From the NCBI RefSeq assembly GCF_039541855.1, contig NZ_BAABHA010000004.1:248001-312000 (forward strand): DNA of 64,000 nucleotides, given 5' to 3'. This DNA is from Solirubrum koreensis (GTDB taxonomy: Bacteria; Bacteroidota; Bacteroidia; Cytophagales; Hymenobacteraceae). Position numbers and translations under genes: made by a program. The notes beneath the pieces were generated by a model. The model searched no databases and had not been told where the DNA came from. It saw nothing but the letters and a program-made list of their open reading frames with translations. Positions 52,499-60,846 of this stretch are shown here, in pieces (the stretch's first letter is position 1; every line of letters begins with the position of its first letter).

Positions 52499-52882
52499 GG
52501 AAATGCAAGGTAAACGGACGGAATCCTATTATTAGAACTAACTCCCCTCCTCAGCTGACGCCCGAACGCGTGAGCGTGAAGGGGCGAGTGTAGCTCTGGG
52601 TTGGTGGTGGTTGATTTCTCTAGAACAAGGGGAAAGAACGTCTTGTCGAGCTTGTCGAGGCATCTCGCGTGCTGATGCCAGATAGCACACCCAATCGAGA
52701 GAGATACTATCGGGCGAGATGTCTCGACAAGCTCGACATGACCGTTCAGACATCATTCAACCACCCCTAGCCCAGAGCTACGCTCGCCCCCTTCACGCTC
52801 ACGCGTTCGGGCGTCAGCTGAGGAGGGGAACTAGTACTAGCTGCTTAGTGCGCTCCTAGCTTCAAACTCCTAGCTTCTCAAA
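52499..52882. other. Intergenic region filled by an inverted repeat
   Basis: Apart from short flanks, these 384 bases consist of the nested palindromic repeat described at 52540-52833. No gene is supported; short frames here only reflect the repeat. The GH115 promoter would have to lie in the left flank or in the repeat itself. Confidence 0.6.
52540..52833. repeat. Large nested palindromic repeat between the GH115 and GH10 genes
   Basis: The outer arms are about 75 bases each (ends near 52540-52614 and 52757-52833) and include a perfect 41-base inverted core at 52544-52584 and 52788-52828. Inside lies a second inverted pair of 29 bases with two mismatches (52640-52668 and 52714-52742). It is related to the inner arms at 39214-39324 and shares GCGAGATGTCTCG and CTCGACATGAC. 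The element therefore looks like one repeat inserted within another. A reduced relative of the outer arms ends fdhD at 3877-3935. No transposase is encoded. Confidence 0.82.
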
Positions 52883-53986
52883 TCAAAACGTCACCACTTC
52901 CTGAAAAGCCTTTTTGGGCTTCATGTTCTGATCGAAGAGCAGGGGGTAGTTTTTGCGGCCGGCCACCGGGTAGGTATCCAGCCAGGAATATTTGTCCGAC
53001 ACGTTCCAGAACGTGACGCCGGTGAGCACCTGCTTGTAGTCGCGGAACACGCGAAAAAACATCTTGTACTGCGCGGCCTGCTGCTGTTCCAGCGCCGGCG
53101 TGTACGCATCCGACTCGCCCGGACGCTTGGCGCGGCGCGCCTTTTCCCAGGGGTAGATGGACACGTCGAGCTCGGTTATCTGCACTTGCAGGCCCAGCGA
53201 AGCGTATTGCTCAATGGCCTTGCGCAGCTCAGCTTCCGTGGGTTCCTGCAACGACCAGTGCCCCTGCAGCCCCACGCCGTGCACGGGCACCTTGGCGTCT
53301 TTGAGTTTCTTGAGCAGGCGGTAAATACGCTCCCGCTTTTCGGGGCGCTCGGTGTTGTAGTCGTTGTAAAAAAGCACGGCTTGCGGGTCGGCGGCGTGGG
53401 CGTACTCGAAGGCTTTTACCAGGAAATCTTCGCCGCAGATGCGGTACCACTCCGTGTCGCGCAGAAACTCCTGGGGGTTGTCGGCAATGGCTTCGTTCAC
53501 CACATCCCAGGCGTACACCTTGCCTTTGTAACGATTCACCACGGTGGTGATGTGGTCTTGCAGGCGCTTGAGCAGCACTTCCTTCGATACCGGCTTGCCC
53601 TGCGCGTCTTTGAACAGCCAAGCCGGGGTTTGCTCGTGCCAAAGCAGCGCATGACCGCGCACCCGCAGCTTGTTGGCCTGTGCAAAGTTCACGATGGCGT
53701 CGGCATCCTGCCAGTAGTAGCGGTTTTCCTCCGGGTGAATGGGCCCCATTTTCATGGCGTTTTCCGGCGTCACGCTGCTGAATTGAGCCTTAATCAGCGC
53801 GGCCTCCTCCCCTTGCAGGCTCTGCGGCCCCACGGCCACGCCCACCGGGAAGTAGTCCCGATAATAGTCCTTCAGGCCTTTATCGGGGGCGGGGCGCTGG
53901 CTGCTGAGCAGCGTGGTGCTGCCAATGAGCAAGCCGCCCAATAACGCACGGTGGGCGGTTTGTTTAAGTATGCGAGTCGATTTCAT
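52883..53986 (-). CDS. GH10 endo-1,4-beta-xylanase
   Basis: This 367-residue exported enzyme cleaves the xylan backbone. After a signal sequence (to about residue 30) a single GH10 domain fills the protein, with RVRGHALLWHEQTPAWLF (109-125). The acid/base E165 is in YAWDVVNEAIADN, and GVGLQGHWS follows. The nucleophile E272 is in VQITELDVSIYPW. It has no binding module and no T9SS sorting domain, unlike the second xylanase of the cluster, so it is probably periplasmic. The next gene of the cluster upstream is that second xylanase. Confidence 0.95.
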   Translation of the reverse strand: MKSTRILKQTAHRALLGGLLIGSTTLLSSQRPAPDKGLKDYYRDYFPVGVAVGPQSLQGEEAALIKAQFSSVTPENAMKMGPIHPEENRYYWQDADAIVNFAQANKLRVRGHALLWHEQTPAWLFKDAQGKPVSKEVLLKRLQDHITTVVNRYKGKVYAWDVVNEAIADNPQEFLRDTEWYRICGEDFLVKAFEYAHAADPQAVLFYNDYNTERPEKRERIYRLLKKLKDAKVPVHGVGLQGHWSLQEPTEAELRKAIEQYASLGLQVQITELDVSIYPWEKARRAKRPGESDAYTPALEQQQAAQYKMFFRVFRDYKQVLTGVTFWNVSDKYSWLDTYPVAGRKNYPLLFDQNMKPKKAFQEVVTF

Positions 53987-54277
53987 ATTCGTTTCAAAGC
54001 CAACGCTGCCGCGTTACCCCACGGCCGACGCAAACCGGGCACCTCCACCACTTTCTCTTCCGATGCTTTTCACTCACCAAATGCATCTTTTTTAAGCAGA
54101 GGTTCCCGGCTTACGCGGCCCGTTTCCCACAGGGCATTTCGGGTGGCGGGCGGTTAACCGCCCTTCGGTTGGTTTATCACTTCCCGCTTTTCGTCAGCCG
54201 CTTTTGCGGTAAGCGCTTCATGTTAAGAGGGGAGCCTGGCTCCGGCCCAGATTAACCAGAACCGGCACCAAAAAGGG
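53987..54277. other. Intergenic region between the two xylanase genes
   Basis: No gene is visible in these 291 bases. A perfect 16-base palindrome, GGGCGGTTAACCGCCC, lies at 54148-54163. A small hairpin (GGAGCC..GGCTCC) occurs at about 54231-54243. Confidence 0.45.
54148..54163. promoter_or_regulatory. Perfect 16-bp palindrome upstream of the short xylanase gene
   Basis: GGGCGGTTAACCGCCC is fully symmetric and lies 162 bases upstream of the GH10 start at 53986. It could be an operator for a dimeric regulator or the stem of a terminator for the upstream gene; no T-run follows, which slightly favours an operator. Confidence 0.35.
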
Positions 54278-56161
54278 TTATTCCACCAGCAGCTTACTGG
54301 TAATCAGGCCGCCATTTTGCTCGGTGAGCTGCACCACGTAGAGGCCGGCGGCCAACTTCAGGAGCAGGTCCACGCTGGGCTGCCGATGCAGTACCTGCTC
54401 GTGCACCACGCGGCCGCGCAGGTCGGTGATACGCAGGCGCGTCAGGTCGGCGGTGCCGGTAAAGCTCACGCGGCCGTTGGCGGCGGGGTTCGGGAACATG
54501 CGCACGGCCGTTTCAGCCAGCTGCCGGGTGCCGAGTACGGTGGTGCGCACGTAGTTTTTCAGCCACACCAGCGCCGCGCGTTCGGTGTTGTCGGCATTGG
54601 CCAGGTAGGCCACCTGGGTGGTGCGCCAGTGGCCGGGGCGGTAGCCCCAAAGCGTGATGCCCCGCACGGCCGGATGCTCCCAAAGCGTGGGGAAAATGCG
54701 CTGGTACTCGGTCAGTTGCACCGCGTCGTCGAGCTGGCCCGCGCTGTTCACCCCGTCAATATCCAGCTCGGTAATGTAGAGCGGCTTGCCAGCCGAGGCC
54801 AACAAGGTGAGGTTGCTGGCCAGCGTGGCCGCGGGCACGCCGCGGGTGGAAAAAGCATGGCCCTGAATGCCCACGGCATCCACCAGATTGCGCTGCACCA
54901 GCAGGTTCACGATGCCCAGGTAGCGCTGCGCGTTGGCCTGGGTGTTGATAACGCTGTAGTCGTTGATCATCAGCTGGGAGTTCGGGAAATACTGGCGCGC
55001 CAGTTGAAACGAGGTAATTACCCAGTCCCAGCCCGTGGTGCCGGCCCCGCCCAAGGCGTTGTAGTAGTTGCCGGCGCCCCCGCCGGGGTTGTTCGGGCCG
55101 TTGTTGCCGGTCGAGCCGTTGAGCGGCAAATCGTTTGTGGGCTCGTTTACCACCTCAATCTGGTCGATGTTGGGGTAGCGCTGGGCCACGGCGGCAAACC
55201 ACTCGTTTATTTCCGCCAGCTGGTCGGCCGGCGAGAGGGTTTCAATCCAGATGGGCTGCTGCTGGCCCCAGATCAGGGTGTGCATTTTAAACGGGAAGCC
55301 GTTGCGCCGGGCCAGATTGTAAGCCGAGTCCAGCTCGGCCCAGTTCATCTGGTTGCGGGTAGCTTCCACCGAGCCCCACTTGCCCGCGTTTTCGGGCGTT
55401 ACCTGGTTGAAGTAGCGGTTGAAAAACGGCTTCTGCGAAGTGCTGTACACGCCGCCCAAGAACTTGCTCTTGCCCTGGGCCATGGGCGGCCCGCTGGGCG
55501 TGAACGTTACGGGCGGGGTGCTGCTGCCCTGCTGGTTGTTGTCGAACTGATCGGGGGTAAAATACAGCCCGGTCTGGCCGAAAACCAGCTTGTCGATGTC
55601 CAGGCCGTCTTCGCGGGCCCCAATCTGAAAGGTCTGGGCGAGGCCGCCGGCCGCCACGGTAAAGCTGATGGGGACTTCGCCGCCGTTAAAGCGCGACAGG
55701 TTGATCCACTTCCACACGCCCGTGCCGGCGCCGCCGGCGCCTTCCACCGCCACGTTGCCGCTGCCGCTGGCGTAGCCCACCGCGTTCAGCTGATTCACGG
55801 TAATCCAGGCGTTGTCGTCGGCGGGAGCCTTGGTGCCGAAGCCGTTGCCGTAGTAGAAGCTGTCGTCGTTGGCCCCGCCGGCGTTTACCCGCACGCGGGC
55901 GTACAGGTCGTAAGAGCCGGCGCCAGGGAACGTAACCGCGTAGCTGATGACGCGGGCGGCCGTGCCCGGGTTCTGGGCGTTAATGGTGGCGGTGGGTGTT
56001 ATGGTTACGTACTGCACACCGGCCTGGGCGGGCGGCGTGGTCCAGTCGGCGCCCAGCGTGCCGCTTTCGGCCTGCTGTAGCACGGGTGCGTTCTGCGCCG
56101 CCGCGCTGCCGATGCTCAGGAGTCCGAGCAGGGCCAGGCAAAGAGTAGTGGTGTTGTTCAT
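54278..56161 (-). CDS. Secreted GH10 xylanase with N-terminal binding domain and T9SS sorting domain
   Basis: This 627-residue enzyme has a signal peptide (to about residue 22) and a CBM6/CBM-like beta-sandwich domain (about 28-195: VLQQAESGTLGADW, YDLYARVRV, DIDKLVFG). A GH10 catalytic domain follows at about 230-530, with acid/base E340 in IEVVNEPTND and nucleophile E465 in YITELDIDG. A Gly/Asn-rich insertion lies at 349-365. The C-terminal T9SS type A sorting domain contains RMFPNPAANGRVSF. It is therefore secreted or surface-bound and probably acts first on polymeric xylan, complementing the shorter periplasmic GH10. Confidence 0.93.
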   Translation of the reverse strand: MNNTTTLCLALLGLLSIGSAAAQNAPVLQQAESGTLGADWTTPPAQAGVQYVTITPTATINAQNPGTAARVISYAVTFPGAGSYDLYARVRVNAGGANDDSFYYGNGFGTKAPADDNAWITVNQLNAVGYASGSGNVAVEGAGGAGTGVWKWINLSRFNGGEVPISFTVAAGGLAQTFQIGAREDGLDIDKLVFGQTGLYFTPDQFDNNQQGSSTPPVTFTPSGPPMAQGKSKFLGGVYSTSQKPFFNRYFNQVTPENAGKWGSVEATRNQMNWAELDSAYNLARRNGFPFKMHTLIWGQQQPIWIETLSPADQLAEINEWFAAVAQRYPNIDQIEVVNEPTNDLPLNGSTGNNGPNNPGGGAGNYYNALGGAGTTGWDWVITSFQLARQYFPNSQLMINDYSVINTQANAQRYLGIVNLLVQRNLVDAVGIQGHAFSTRGVPAATLASNLTLLASAGKPLYITELDIDGVNSAGQLDDAVQLTEYQRIFPTLWEHPAVRGITLWGYRPGHWRTTQVAYLANADNTERAALVWLKNYVRTTVLGTRQLAETAVRMFPNPAANGRVSFTGTADLTRLRITDLRGRVVHEQVLHRQPSVDLLLKLAAGLYVVQLTEQNGGLITSKLLVE

Positions 56162-56249
56162 GGATTGTGGAAATGGGTGCGAGGAGCGGCAAGGCCCCGG
56201 TGGTTGAATGGGGTTCTGAAAAGCATGCGGATGATGAGCTGCGAAAGGC

Positions 56250-58451
56250 CTACCTCACCGTGAGCTGAGCCGTGGCGGCCCGACTGATGCCCAATGCCTG
56301 ACTGCGGGCCGTGGGCAGGGCGCCACCCACGGCCACCGTAACCGGACCGGCCGGGGCCACGGCCTGGCCCTGCGCGTTAATGCGGGCCAGCTGCGCGGGC
56401 GTGAGCGTAAACTTTACCGTTTGGCTGGCGCCCGGGGCCAGCTGCACCCGGCGGAAGCTTTTCAGGGAGTACAGCGGCGTTTGGCTGCCCTTGGGCGCGG
56501 TGTGCGTTAGGTAGAGCTGCACCACTTCTTCGCCCGCCACCTTGCCGGTGTTGGTCACGCTGACTTCCACTTCCACCGGTTTGTTTTTGGCCGCTTTCCG
56601 GGGCAGCTTCAGCGCGCCGTACTCGAAGCGGGCGTAGCTGAGTCCGTAGCCGAAGGGATACATCGGTTCGGCGGCCTGGTAGCGGTACGTACGCCCCTGC
56701 ATGCCGTATGCCTCGTAGGCCGGCAGCTGCTCAAGCGACATGGGGAACGTGATGGGCAGCTTGCCCGAGGGCGAGGCTTTGCCGAAGACGATGTCGGCTA
56801 CGGCGCTGCCGCCCTCCTCGCCGGGGTACCAGGCCAGCAGCACCGCGTCGGCCAGCTCGTGCACCTCCTGCAGGTTCATGGGCGAGCCGCCGGTAACCAC
56901 CGCAATAATGGGCTTGTCGTTGCCCTTGCGCAGGCGGCGCAGAAAATCGAGCTGGTTGGCGGGCAGGTTGTAGTCGAGCCGGTCGCCGGCGTGGGGCGAG
57001 GCAATGGACTCGCCCTCCTCCCCTTCAATCATACCGGTGATGCCCAGCACCACGATGGTCGCGTCCGATTTCTTCGCGTCGCCGGTGGTCCAGTCGATGG
57101 GGTTCACGTTGGGCCGGTCCAGCAAAATGCCGGGCTTGTACTGCATTTGGCTGCCGGGCTGAATACCGGCCACCAGCCCTTCCAGAATGGTGGTCATGCG
57201 CGGGTTCACGCCGTAGTAGTTGCCGATGAGCGCGTCGAGGCTGCTGGCGTTGGGGCCGCACACGTAGTACTTGGGCAGGTCGTTGCGCAGGGGCAGCGCG
57301 CCGTTGTTTTTGAGCAGCACCATTGATTTCAGCGCCACTTCCTTCGCCAGCGCCCGGTGCGCCTCGCTGTTAATTACTGAGGCGGGAATGTTATCGTAGG
57401 GCGACGCGCCTTTGGGGTCGAACAGGCCCAGCTTGAAGCGGGTGCGCAACAGGATGGCCAGCGCGCTGTCTACCTGCGCTTCGGTAACCAGGCCCTGCTG
57501 CACGGCGGCGGGCAAGGTTTTGTACTCGCTGCCGCAGTTTAAACTCACTCCGCTTTTCACGGCCATGGCCGAGGCTTCGGCGGCGTTTTTGGCCACTTTG
57601 TGCCCGGATGCTGCAAAGTAGTCTTCCAGGGCTCCGCAGTCGGTTACTACGTGGCCGCGGAAGCCCCACTCCTTGCGCAGCACATCCTGCAACAGGTACT
57701 TATTCGAGCAGCACGGCTCGCCGTTGGTGGCGTTGTAGGCGCACATCACGGCTTCCACGTTGGCCTCCTGCACCAGCGCCTGAAAGGCGGGCAAATAGGT
57801 TTCCCGCAGGTCCTGCGGAGAAGCCAGGGCGTTAAACTCGTGGCGCAGTTTCTCGGGGCCGCTGTGCACGGCGTAGTGCTTGGCGCAGGCTGCCACTTTC
57901 AGGTGCTTGGGGTCGTTGCCCTGCAGCCCGCGCACGAAAGCCACGCCGAGGCGCGAAGTCAGGTACGGGTCTTCGCCGTAGGTTTCCTGCCCACGGCCCC
58001 AGCGCGGGTCGCGGAAGATATTCACATTGGGTGTCCAGAACGAAAGCCCGCCGTATTTCAGGCGGTAATCCTTGGCCGAAGCGGCATTGTACATGGCCCG
58101 GGCCTCGTCGGATATGGCCGTGGACATGCGCAGGGCCAGGTCTTCGTCAAAGGTGGCGCCCAGGGCAATGGCCTGCGGAAACACCGTGGCCGTGCCCGAG
58201 CGGCCCACGCCGTGCAGGGCCTCGTTCCACCAGTTGTATGTAGGTACGCCCAGGCGCGGAATGGCCGCGCTGTAGTCCATCATCTGGCTGGCCTTTTCCT
58301 CCAGCGTCAGCTGGGCCATGAAATCCCGCACGCGGGCGTTCAGCGACTTACTGGGGTCGAGGTACAGCGGCGCCACGGTGGCCGGGGCCTGCGCAAATGC
58401 CACTACCTGGCCCACCGCAAACACCGCACAGAGAATGGTTTTTCGGGTCAT
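56250..58451 (-). CDS. GH3 beta-xylosidase/beta-glucosidase
   Basis: This 733-residue exported enzyme has a signal peptide ending VAFAQ. The GH3 N-terminal barrel has WWNEALHGVGRSGTATVFPQ near 74 and KHYAVHSGPE. The catalytic nucleophile D271 is in HVVTDCGALEDYF, of the TDCGA type found in bacterial xylosidases. A C-terminal sandwich domain with GGSPMNLQEV and a fibronectin-III-like domain (about 600-700) follow. In this xylan cluster it probably releases xylose from xylo-oligosaccharides in the periplasm; glucosidase activity cannot be ruled out. Confidence 0.93.
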   Translation of the reverse strand: MTRKTILCAVFAVGQVVAFAQAPATVAPLYLDPSKSLNARVRDFMAQLTLEEKASQMMDYSAAIPRLGVPTYNWWNEALHGVGRSGTATVFPQAIALGATFDEDLALRMSTAISDEARAMYNAASAKDYRLKYGGLSFWTPNVNIFRDPRWGRGQETYGEDPYLTSRLGVAFVRGLQGNDPKHLKVAACAKHYAVHSGPEKLRHEFNALASPQDLRETYLPAFQALVQEANVEAVMCAYNATNGEPCCSNKYLLQDVLRKEWGFRGHVVTDCGALEDYFAASGHKVAKNAAEASAMAVKSGVSLNCGSEYKTLPAAVQQGLVTEAQVDSALAILLRTRFKLGLFDPKGASPYDNIPASVINSEAHRALAKEVALKSMVLLKNNGALPLRNDLPKYYVCGPNASSLDALIGNYYGVNPRMTTILEGLVAGIQPGSQMQYKPGILLDRPNVNPIDWTTGDAKKSDATIVVLGITGMIEGEEGESIASPHAGDRLDYNLPANQLDFLRRLRKGNDKPIIAVVTGGSPMNLQEVHELADAVLLAWYPGEEGGSAVADIVFGKASPSGKLPITFPMSLEQLPAYEAYGMQGRTYRYQAAEPMYPFGYGLSYARFEYGALKLPRKAAKNKPVEVEVSVTNTGKVAGEEVVQLYLTHTAPKGSQTPLYSLKSFRRVQLAPGASQTVKFTLTPAQLARINAQGQAVAPAGPVTVAVGGALPTARSQALGISRAATAQLTVR

Positions 58452-58806
58452 GGGAGACGGAAAAATGAAACGTGAGGGCCGATAAAGCCAGCACCTGAAC
58501 GGGAGCAGACTGGCAAGGCCGGCAGCCCCCGGAAACCGGGCAAACCCGACTTCCGAAGACTACCAGCTACCAGCGCGGCTTCCCCAAACCGGCCTGGCAA
58601 CAACCTACGCCGGGGGCAGCCGAGCCCGGTGGCCGAAGAACCCTTCCCACGGCCACCGGACCTCGCGTGCCCATGGCGGGCACGCTTGCCGGTTGCTCGG
58701 CACTGGGCGTGTTCCCTCGCACGCCCTCGGCTGTACTCCCCTTAAGCGGAGGCCACTGGCTGGCACCTTGCGGGCCAGTTACTTGTCGCGCCCGGGAGCG
58801 GCGCGT
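58452..58806. other. Intergenic region between the GH3 and esterase genes
   Basis: These 355 bases carry no convincing gene. A hairpin with an 8-base stem (GCGTGCCC/GGGCACGC, loop ATGGC) lies at 58665-58685 and may end the upstream esterase transcript. A C/G-rich patch sits near 58520-58550. No promoter consensus was recognised for the GH3 gene. Confidence 0.4.
58665..58685 (-). terminator. Possible hairpin terminator after the esterase gene
   Basis: GCGTGCCC pairs with GGGCACGC around a 5-base loop, about 120 bases past the esterase stop. There is no T-run, so it is a weak candidate. Confidence 0.3.
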
Positions 58807-60753
58807 TTATTTGTCGGTGCGAAAAGGCGAAGCCGGCAGGCCCGCCCGGTTGTAGAGGTTGGCCCCCTGGGGGTTATCGGCCCAGGCGTAGCGCACGGCT
58901 ACGGGGCTGGTAACCTGCTCGTTCCATACCACCACTTGGTCGCCTTCGATGCGAGCCTGCGCCCACACCCATTGCTGATCGGGTCCGGCAATGGCGAAGT
59001 GCCGCAGCTCGCCGCCTTTGGCCGTTAGGCCGCCGCCGGTGTTGCTGAAGCTGAGCGTGACTTTATTGCCGTTCACTTTCATGCCCTGGTAGAGCGGCCC
59101 GGAGGCTGCTACGTCGGTTTCGCCGTAGGCTTCGCGCCGGGCAGCCAGCGCCAGGCGCTGCCCCACGGTGACTTTGTCGAGCGGGTGAATGTCGTTCCAC
59201 TCGCCCGCATCGATGGCCACGGCCATGGCCGTGTGCGGCACGGCAGCCAGGGTACGGCGCTGCTGGTCGCGCAGCTCGGCCCAGCTGCTTTCGGCGGGCT
59301 GCTCTTTGGCCTCCATAAAATTGGCCAGCTGCACGTACAGAAAGGGCAGGTTGGGCTGCTGCCAGGCGCGGCGCCAGTCCGTTATCAAGGCCGAAAACAG
59401 CTGCTGGTACTCGCGGGGCTGTTTGGTGTTCGACTCGCCCTGGTACCAGATAACGCCCTTCACGGTGTACGGCGCGATGGGCGCCACCATGCCGTTGTAA
59501 AGCACGCCGGGCTGCCACTGAAAAAAGGTGGACGAAGCCAACGGCTCGGCCCTGGCGCCCAGCTTGTACTGCCACGGACCGCGCAAATTCAGCGTTTGGC
59601 CGCCGGCGCGCAGCTCGTAGGGCTTATCCAAGGTGAAGCCGCCGCGCCCGCTGCTGTTGATGACGCGCACCACCAGCACGTTTTTACCCGGCTTCAGAAC
59701 GCCTGCGGGCAAATCGTACTTGCGCGGCGGGTACTGGTACGAAGTCGTGCCCACAAACTGCCCGTTCAGGTACACCGAGTCGGCATCGACGATGGTGCCC
59801 AGCTCCAGCCGGGCCGGCTGCCCGGCCATGGCGGCCGGTACTTCCACTTCCTTGCGGAACCACACCACACCGTTCACCGGCCCCAAGCCCTGATCGGCCC
59901 AGTAACCGGGAATATTAATCGTTTTCCAGTCGGCGGCGTTATGGCTGGGCGAAGTCCAGGGCGTTTGGCCTTTGGCAAAGCCCTGGTCCTGCTGCCGTAG
60001 CTGGCGGTACCAGGCGTTGCTGGTGGCCTGCTCCTGCTGCTGCACGCGGGCCACGTTGGTGAGACTGTCCTTGAGCTGCAGGGCGCGCTGCTGATACGCC
60101 GGAAAAGCCTTTAGGGCCTCCGGGCTCAGCCAGGACTCGGCCGGGGAACCACCCACCGCGGCCCGAATCAGCCCGATGGGCACTTTGTATTTGGCGTGCA
60201 GCTCACGGGCGAAGAAGTAGCCCACGGCCGTAAACTGCAGCACCGATTGCGGCGTGGCCGCGGTCCAGCGGCCCGAGGGCAAATCTGCCTGCGGACCGCT
60301 CACGGCGTAGCGCGTGGGCGCATCGAACTGACGAATTTGCGGGTTGGTGGCCTGGGCTACCACGTCGGGGTACTTGTCGCGCACCCGCGCCATGGGCAGC
60401 TCCATGTTCGACTGCCCCGAGCATACCCACACGTCGCCCACCAGAATATCGCGCAGCGTGAGCTGGTTGCTGCCTTTCAGCGTCATTTCGTAGGGGCCAC
60501 CGGCTTTTAGGGCGGGCAACTGCACGCGCCATTTGCCATCGGGACCGGCAGTGGCGCGGTAGGTTTTGCCCTGAAAGCTCACGGCTACCGCCTCGCCCTT
60601 ATCGGCCCAACCCCACACCTGCACCGGCGTACCGCGCTGCAGCACCATGCCGTCGCCGATGAGGCGGGGCAGCCGGATGGCCGCCTGCGCGGGCCGCAAC
60701 GGCAGCACCAGGCAACTTAAGGTTAGCAGAAACAGGTAAGGGTTGGCTTTCAT
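58807..60753 (-). CDS. Sialate-O-acetylesterase-type carbohydrate esterase
   Basis: This 648-residue exported esterase has a signal peptide (MKANPYLFLLTLSCLVLPL, ending AQA). A beta domain with GDGMVLQRGTPVQVWGWAD follows, then an SGNH hydrolase domain with the Ser motif WVCSGQSNMELPM near 113-125 and DIHPLDKVTVG with the Asp-x-His pair near 550. A galactose-binding-like jelly roll (FRKEVEVPAAMAG..VYLNGQFVG, about 285-400) interrupts the SGNH domain, the layout of family CE20-type esterases. In a xylan cluster it most likely removes acetyl groups from xylose rather than sialic acid. The ATG at 60753 gives the signal peptide; a frame 23 codons longer does not. Confidence 0.9.
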   Translation of the reverse strand: MKANPYLFLLTLSCLVLPLRPAQAAIRLPRLIGDGMVLQRGTPVQVWGWADKGEAVAVSFQGKTYRATAGPDGKWRVQLPALKAGGPYEMTLKGSNQLTLRDILVGDVWVCSGQSNMELPMARVRDKYPDVVAQATNPQIRQFDAPTRYAVSGPQADLPSGRWTAATPQSVLQFTAVGYFFARELHAKYKVPIGLIRAAVGGSPAESWLSPEALKAFPAYQQRALQLKDSLTNVARVQQQEQATSNAWYRQLRQQDQGFAKGQTPWTSPSHNAADWKTINIPGYWADQGLGPVNGVVWFRKEVEVPAAMAGQPARLELGTIVDADSVYLNGQFVGTTSYQYPPRKYDLPAGVLKPGKNVLVVRVINSSGRGGFTLDKPYELRAGGQTLNLRGPWQYKLGARAEPLASSTFFQWQPGVLYNGMVAPIAPYTVKGVIWYQGESNTKQPREYQQLFSALITDWRRAWQQPNLPFLYVQLANFMEAKEQPAESSWAELRDQQRRTLAAVPHTAMAVAIDAGEWNDIHPLDKVTVGQRLALAARREAYGETDVAASGPLYQGMKVNGNKVTLSFSNTGGGLTAKGGELRHFAIAGPDQQWVWAQARIEGDQVVVWNEQVTSPVAVRYAWADNPQGANLYNRAGLPASPFRTDK

Positions 60754-60846
60754 TGGTTGGTGCACTGGATAGTAAGCGGCTACATTGGCTGGCAGCGCTG
60801 CCGCAAACTGGTGGTGAAACAACCAGACTGCGGCAGTACGCCGCGC

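Noticed and set aside
52600..52760. Short open frames inside the palindromic repeat
   Set aside because: They follow the repeat symmetry, have no codon bias and no start context.
54317..56080. 587-residue open frame on the + strand opposite the GH10/T9SS xylanase
   Set aside because: Antisense of a gene with catalytic residues and a sorting domain; the product has no recognisable fold. High GC makes long antisense frames common here.
58807..60753. Sialic-acid metabolism role for the esterase
   Set aside because: No sialidase or sialate lyase is present, and all neighbours act on xylan; deacetylation of xylan is more likely.
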